Below the pieces are notes generated by a model that saw only the letters and a program-made list of their open reading frames with translations, did not search any database and was not told the origin of the DNA. The position numbers were made by a program, and so were the translations under genes. Positions 62,522 to 64,000 of a DNA stretch of 64,000 bases are shown in pieces. Origin of the DNA: Ignavibacteriota bacterium. Lineage in GTDB: Bacteria > Bacteroidota > Ignavibacteria > Ignavibacteriales > Melioribacteraceae. The DNA lies in assembly GCA_016708125.1 (NCBI GenBank), contig JADJGF010000001.1, positions 2,564,001 to 2,628,000 on the forward strand. The letters are read 5' to 3'. Numbering within the stretch: the stretch's first letter is position 1; every line of letters starts with the position of its first letter.

Positions 62522-62656
62522 TTAAATTTTTAGAGTAAATCTTCTATTACAGTCTCTGCAGATTCTTATTTTTTTTGTTCCGGTTTGTGTTTGTCTATAT
62601 CCTTTCTTAGTTGTATTAGTTCCGTTGCAATACGGGCATTTGAATGGTCTTGCCAA
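62522..62656 (-). CDS. 44-residue zinc-ribbon protein
   Basis: Read on the minus strand from TTG at 62656 to TAA at 62522-62524. The start is fixed by a perfect AGGAGGTG (62665-62672) eight bases upstream. The product begins 'MARPFKCPYCNGTNTTKKGY' and ends 'RICRDCNRRFTLKI', giving a C7-x2-C10 ... C33-x2-C36 zinc ribbon with 22 residues between pairs. This resembles the zinc-ribbon heads of IS1/IS1595-type transposases and small DNA-binding regulators, but no transposase body follows. It is divergent from the genes at 62919 and beyond. Confidence 0.7.
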   Translation of the reverse strand: MARPFKCPYCNGTNTTKKGYRQTQTGTKKIRICRDCNRRFTLKI

Positions 62657-62710
62657 TTTATATTCACCTCCTAATAAAAATAATTTACATTACCCTATAT
62701 AAAATTAGAG

Positions 62711-62882
62711 TTGGGTCTTCACGCCTAAAAGTTTATAAATCGGATACGTCATTTCATGACTTACTCATCGTAATCCGACTTTATAAACTTTTCCCTTTTC
62801 AAGGTCGGCTAACCCAAAGATGTATTATTACTTATTTTTTTCCCTTGTTTTTCCAACGGGGTCTCATTAAGTGAAGACCCCG
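62711..62882 (+). ncRNA. Structured noncoding segment with nested and competing hairpins
   Basis: AAAAGTTTATAAATCGGAT (62727-62745) pairs with 62773-62792 in 19 base pairs with one bulge. TTGGGT (62711-62716) pairs with ACCCAA (62812-62817) around it. GGGTCTTCAC (62713-62722) is also exactly complementary to GTGAAGACCC (62871-62880), while CGGGGTCT (62857-62864) and AGACCCCG (62875-62882) form an eight-base local stem. The last two pairings exclude each other. It lies between the divergent zinc-ribbon gene and the gene at 62919. It may be an RNA switch in the leader, an oriT, or a protein-binding palindrome; nothing here decides. Confidence 0.5.
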
Positions 62883-62918
62883 CCGGAGTTAGAGAGGTAG
62901 GGCAAGGAGGAAAAGAAA

Positions 62919-63308
62919 ATGGAATCGAAGATGTATTCAAAGAAACTTGTAAACACAATTAGGCAAATTGAAGCCGCAGAAACAATACACGAATATTTCG
63001 ATGTAGTGGATTTCGGAATCGATGTAGTACTTTCTTGGTACGGAATCGTTGAAGAGTGGAATGAAGATGAATGCAAAGTATTAAAAGATTGTTTGCTTTC
63101 AAAAGCTTATTCAGATGAAATAAAAGAAGTAGATAGAATCGTTGAATTTGAAAACGATCCTTTGATTGCTTCGATCCCGGATAGGGAAGCTCCAAGTCTA
63201 AAGCTTCTAATACTTGAACATGCGATTTGGAAGAAAGAGATGGCAAATAAGAAGAAAACCGTTGAGAATCCTAAGGATTCTCAACTAAGTGTTGAGGTGA
63301 GAAAATGA
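62919..63308 (+). CDS. Small acidic protein of unknown function
   Basis: A 129-residue soluble protein, predicted mostly helical and acidic in the middle ('VEEWNEDECKVLKDCLLSKAYSDEIKEVDRIVEFEND'). 'AGGAGG' about 10 bases before the ATG gives a strong ribosome binding site, as for the zinc-ribbon gene. I do not recognise the family. The ATGA overlap with the next gene shows the two are translationally coupled, which points to one small module in the accessory region. Confidence 0.65.
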   Translation: MESKMYSKKLVNTIRQIEAAETIHEYFDVVDFGIDVVLSWYGIVEEWNEDECKVLKDCLLSKAYSDEIKEVDRIVEFENDPLIASIPDREAPSLKLLILEHAIWKKEMANKKKTVENPKDSQLSVEVRK

Positions 63309-63580
63309 ATGGAAATAAACCGGTAAGGGTTTTTCGGGCGGGAGCGATTAAGGCTTCCGTTTTTGAAAATTCAGCATTTGTTAAAGGGGTGAAGTCAAAG
63401 ATATTTAATGTGATAGTAAGTAAGACTTATAAGGATAAAGATAATAACTGGAAATCAACGAACAGTTTTTCAGTTTATTCTGAATTGCCAAAAGTTATTT
63501 TGGTTATGCAGAAAGCTTATGAGTTTGTAGTTATAAACACTGATAAAGAAGCGGGGGAGGAAGAAGAAGATGAGATGTGA
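63305..63580 (+). CDS. Small conserved-type protein ('RAGAIKASVFEN' pattern)
   Basis: A 91-residue protein beginning 'NKPVRVFRAGAIKASVFENSA', then 'FNVIVSKTYKDKDNNWKSTNSFSVYSELPKVILVMQKAYEFVV' and an acidic tail 'EAGEEEEDEM'. I recall this pattern (R-x-G-A-I/V-K-A-S-V-F/W-E-N ... Y-K-D/K-x-G-x-W-x-x-T-x-S-F ... L-P-K-A) from small uncharacterised proteins in integrative elements of bacteria and archaea. A beta-sheet plus helix fold with an acidic tail would suit single-strand DNA binding, but this is a guess. It overlaps the previous gene by four bases. Confidence 0.65.
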   Translation: MNGNKPVRVFRAGAIKASVFENSAFVKGVKSKIFNVIVSKTYKDKDNNWKSTNSFSVYSELPKVILVMQKAYEFVVINTDKEAGEEEEDEM

Positions 63581-63600
63581 GAAGAACTAAATAGTTCTTC
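63581..63600. terminator. Bidirectional hairpin between convergent accessory genes
   Basis: GAAGAACTA-AA-TAGTTCTTC is a perfect nine-base-pair inverted repeat with a two-base loop, starting one base after the TGA of the small gene and containing the TAG stop of the minus-strand gene. It likely terminates both transcripts, although no long T-run follows. Confidence 0.6.
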
Positions 63601-64000
63601 TTGCACAACTTAAAATGATTTTCGGGTTTTGATGTAAGTCATTACTTTCAAGTAATGACTTTACTTTTGATTCAATTCTTTCGTTGACTGCAACAACAAT
63701 GATTCTATCGAAATTTGCTTCCAAGCATTTTTTTATATTTGTTAAAATATCGGATCTTCCGGTTTCAACTTCGATAGCTATTCTTATATCATTTTTTGAT
63801 GCTACAACATCGACATATTTTCCGTCACCGATTGATTTTTCAAAAGTTATATCAAAACCCTCATTCTTTAATATCTGTGCATATTTATTTTTCCAGAATT
63901 CGTGAGTTATTCCGCCTTCACGAATATCTTGTAATATTGGTTGATCGATATTTGATTTACCAATTTTGGTTAATTTAAGTACGATAACCCTTCCGCTTTT
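63587..64000 (-). CDS. C-terminus of a DUF87/HerA-like ATPase-type protein with a PD-(D/E)XK-like module (start beyond the window)
   Basis: On the minus strand 138 codons are open from the right edge to TAG at 63587-63589. The 137 residues read 'SGRVIVLKLTKIGKSN', 'REGGITHEFWKNKYAQILK', then 'IGDGKYVDVVASKNDIRIAIEVETGRSDILTNIKKCLEAN' and 'FDRIIVVAVNERIESKVKSLLE'. The Asp in 'YVDVV', Glu in 'AIEVETG' and the following strand-helix resemble a PD-(D/E)XK nuclease core. I associate the 'GG..H.fW ... DvVA ... IEvETG.sD...N..KcL' layout with the C-termini of conjugation-type ATPases on archaeal and bacterial mobile elements. The ATPase part is outside the window. Confidence 0.6.
   Translation of the reverse strand, partial: KSGRVIVLKLTKIGKSNIDQPILQDIREGGITHEFWKNKYAQILKNEGFDITFEKSIGDGKYVDVVASKNDIRIAIEVETGRSDILTNIKKCLEANFDRIIVVAVNERIESKVKSLLESNDLHQNPKIILSCARRTI

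Noticed and set aside
62711..62882. Retron-like ncRNA (inverted arms a1/a2 at 62713-62722 and 62871-62880)
   Set aside because: The arms and inner stem resemble the layout, but no reverse transcriptase is encoded downstream within the window and no conserved branching guanosine context could be recognised.
1..64000. CRISPR arrays, rRNA operon or tRNA genes
   Set aside because: No regularly spaced 25-40 base direct repeats with unique spacers were seen, and no rRNA or ordinary tRNA cloverleaf was recognised by eye; only the tmRNA is tRNA-like. The phased repeats at 61190 have units too short for CRISPR.
60021..64000. Second copy of the tmRNA 3' end marking the other border of the element
   Set aside because: No repeat of the CTCCCGCCACCTCCACCA type was found after 60020 in this window; the border must lie outside it or on the other side.

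Overview
The window is AT-rich, uses TGA as a stop, and looks like a chromosome of the Ignavibacteria/Chlorobi side of the Bacteroidota (FCB) group. The evidence is a type IX secretion (T9SS) C-terminal sorting domain, PorV-like and DUF5723-like outer-membrane proteins, two GWxTD-domain proteins, an ATP synthase cluster with no beta/epsilon genes, and a tmRNA tag ending DDYNYALAA. This placement is inference, because no 16S gene is present.

Layout. 1-10390 is a surface-polysaccharide region. It holds the end of a glycosyltransferase, a three-gene cassette for an N-acylated amino sugar (Gfo/Idh/MocA dehydrogenase, DegT aminotransferase, hexapeptide acetyltransferase), a polyprenyl-phosphate sugar transferase, a DPM1-like glycosyltransferase, an unusual glycosyltransferase fused to a degenerate sugar-transferase domain, and a flippase. 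accA and a YbgC-like thioesterase sit inside it. 10488-16809 carries dut, dnaE, an enoyl-ACP-reductase-like SDR, an acyl-CoA dehydrogenase and thioredoxin. 17343-25261 encodes a TonB-dependent receptor, a giant exported protein and a PorV/PorQ-like protein. 25366-30333 encodes envelope proteins (two GWxTD paralogues, a lipid-A-type acyltransferase, an M23 peptidase and a bactofilin). 30320-35629 is the ATP synthase set (two I/Z-type assembly proteins, a, c, b, delta, alpha, gamma). 35656-39351 is ffh-rpsP-khpA-rimM-trmD-rplS, a classic translation/targeting operon. 40185-44468 (minus strand) is serA, hutU, a small unknown gene and add. 44674-53994 holds a TPR protein, a DUF3467 protein, a propeller sensor fused to an adenylate cyclase, and a T9SS-substrate/lipoprotein/barrel trio. 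54084-56520 (minus) is lptF-lptG. 56667-59672 is an M20 peptidase, a YgfZ-like protein and a PduO-type cobalamin adenosyltransferase whose stop codon lies inside the next gene.

That next gene is ssrA (tmRNA, 59665-60020), and the chromosome's ordinary gene order ends there. From its 3' end to the window edge the content is accessory: a frameshifted Replication-relaxation gene, an array of 21/22-bp-spaced iteron-like repeats, a beta-helix protein without a signal peptide, a 44-residue zinc-ribbon gene, a strongly structured noncoding segment, two overlapping small genes, and the C-terminus of a protein with a PD-(D/E)XK-like module of the kind I associate with DUF87/HerA-type conjugation ATPases. 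The best reading is the left part of an integrative/mobilizable element inserted at the tmRNA gene. This is the most promising part of the window for new biology; the far end and any integrase are not visible.
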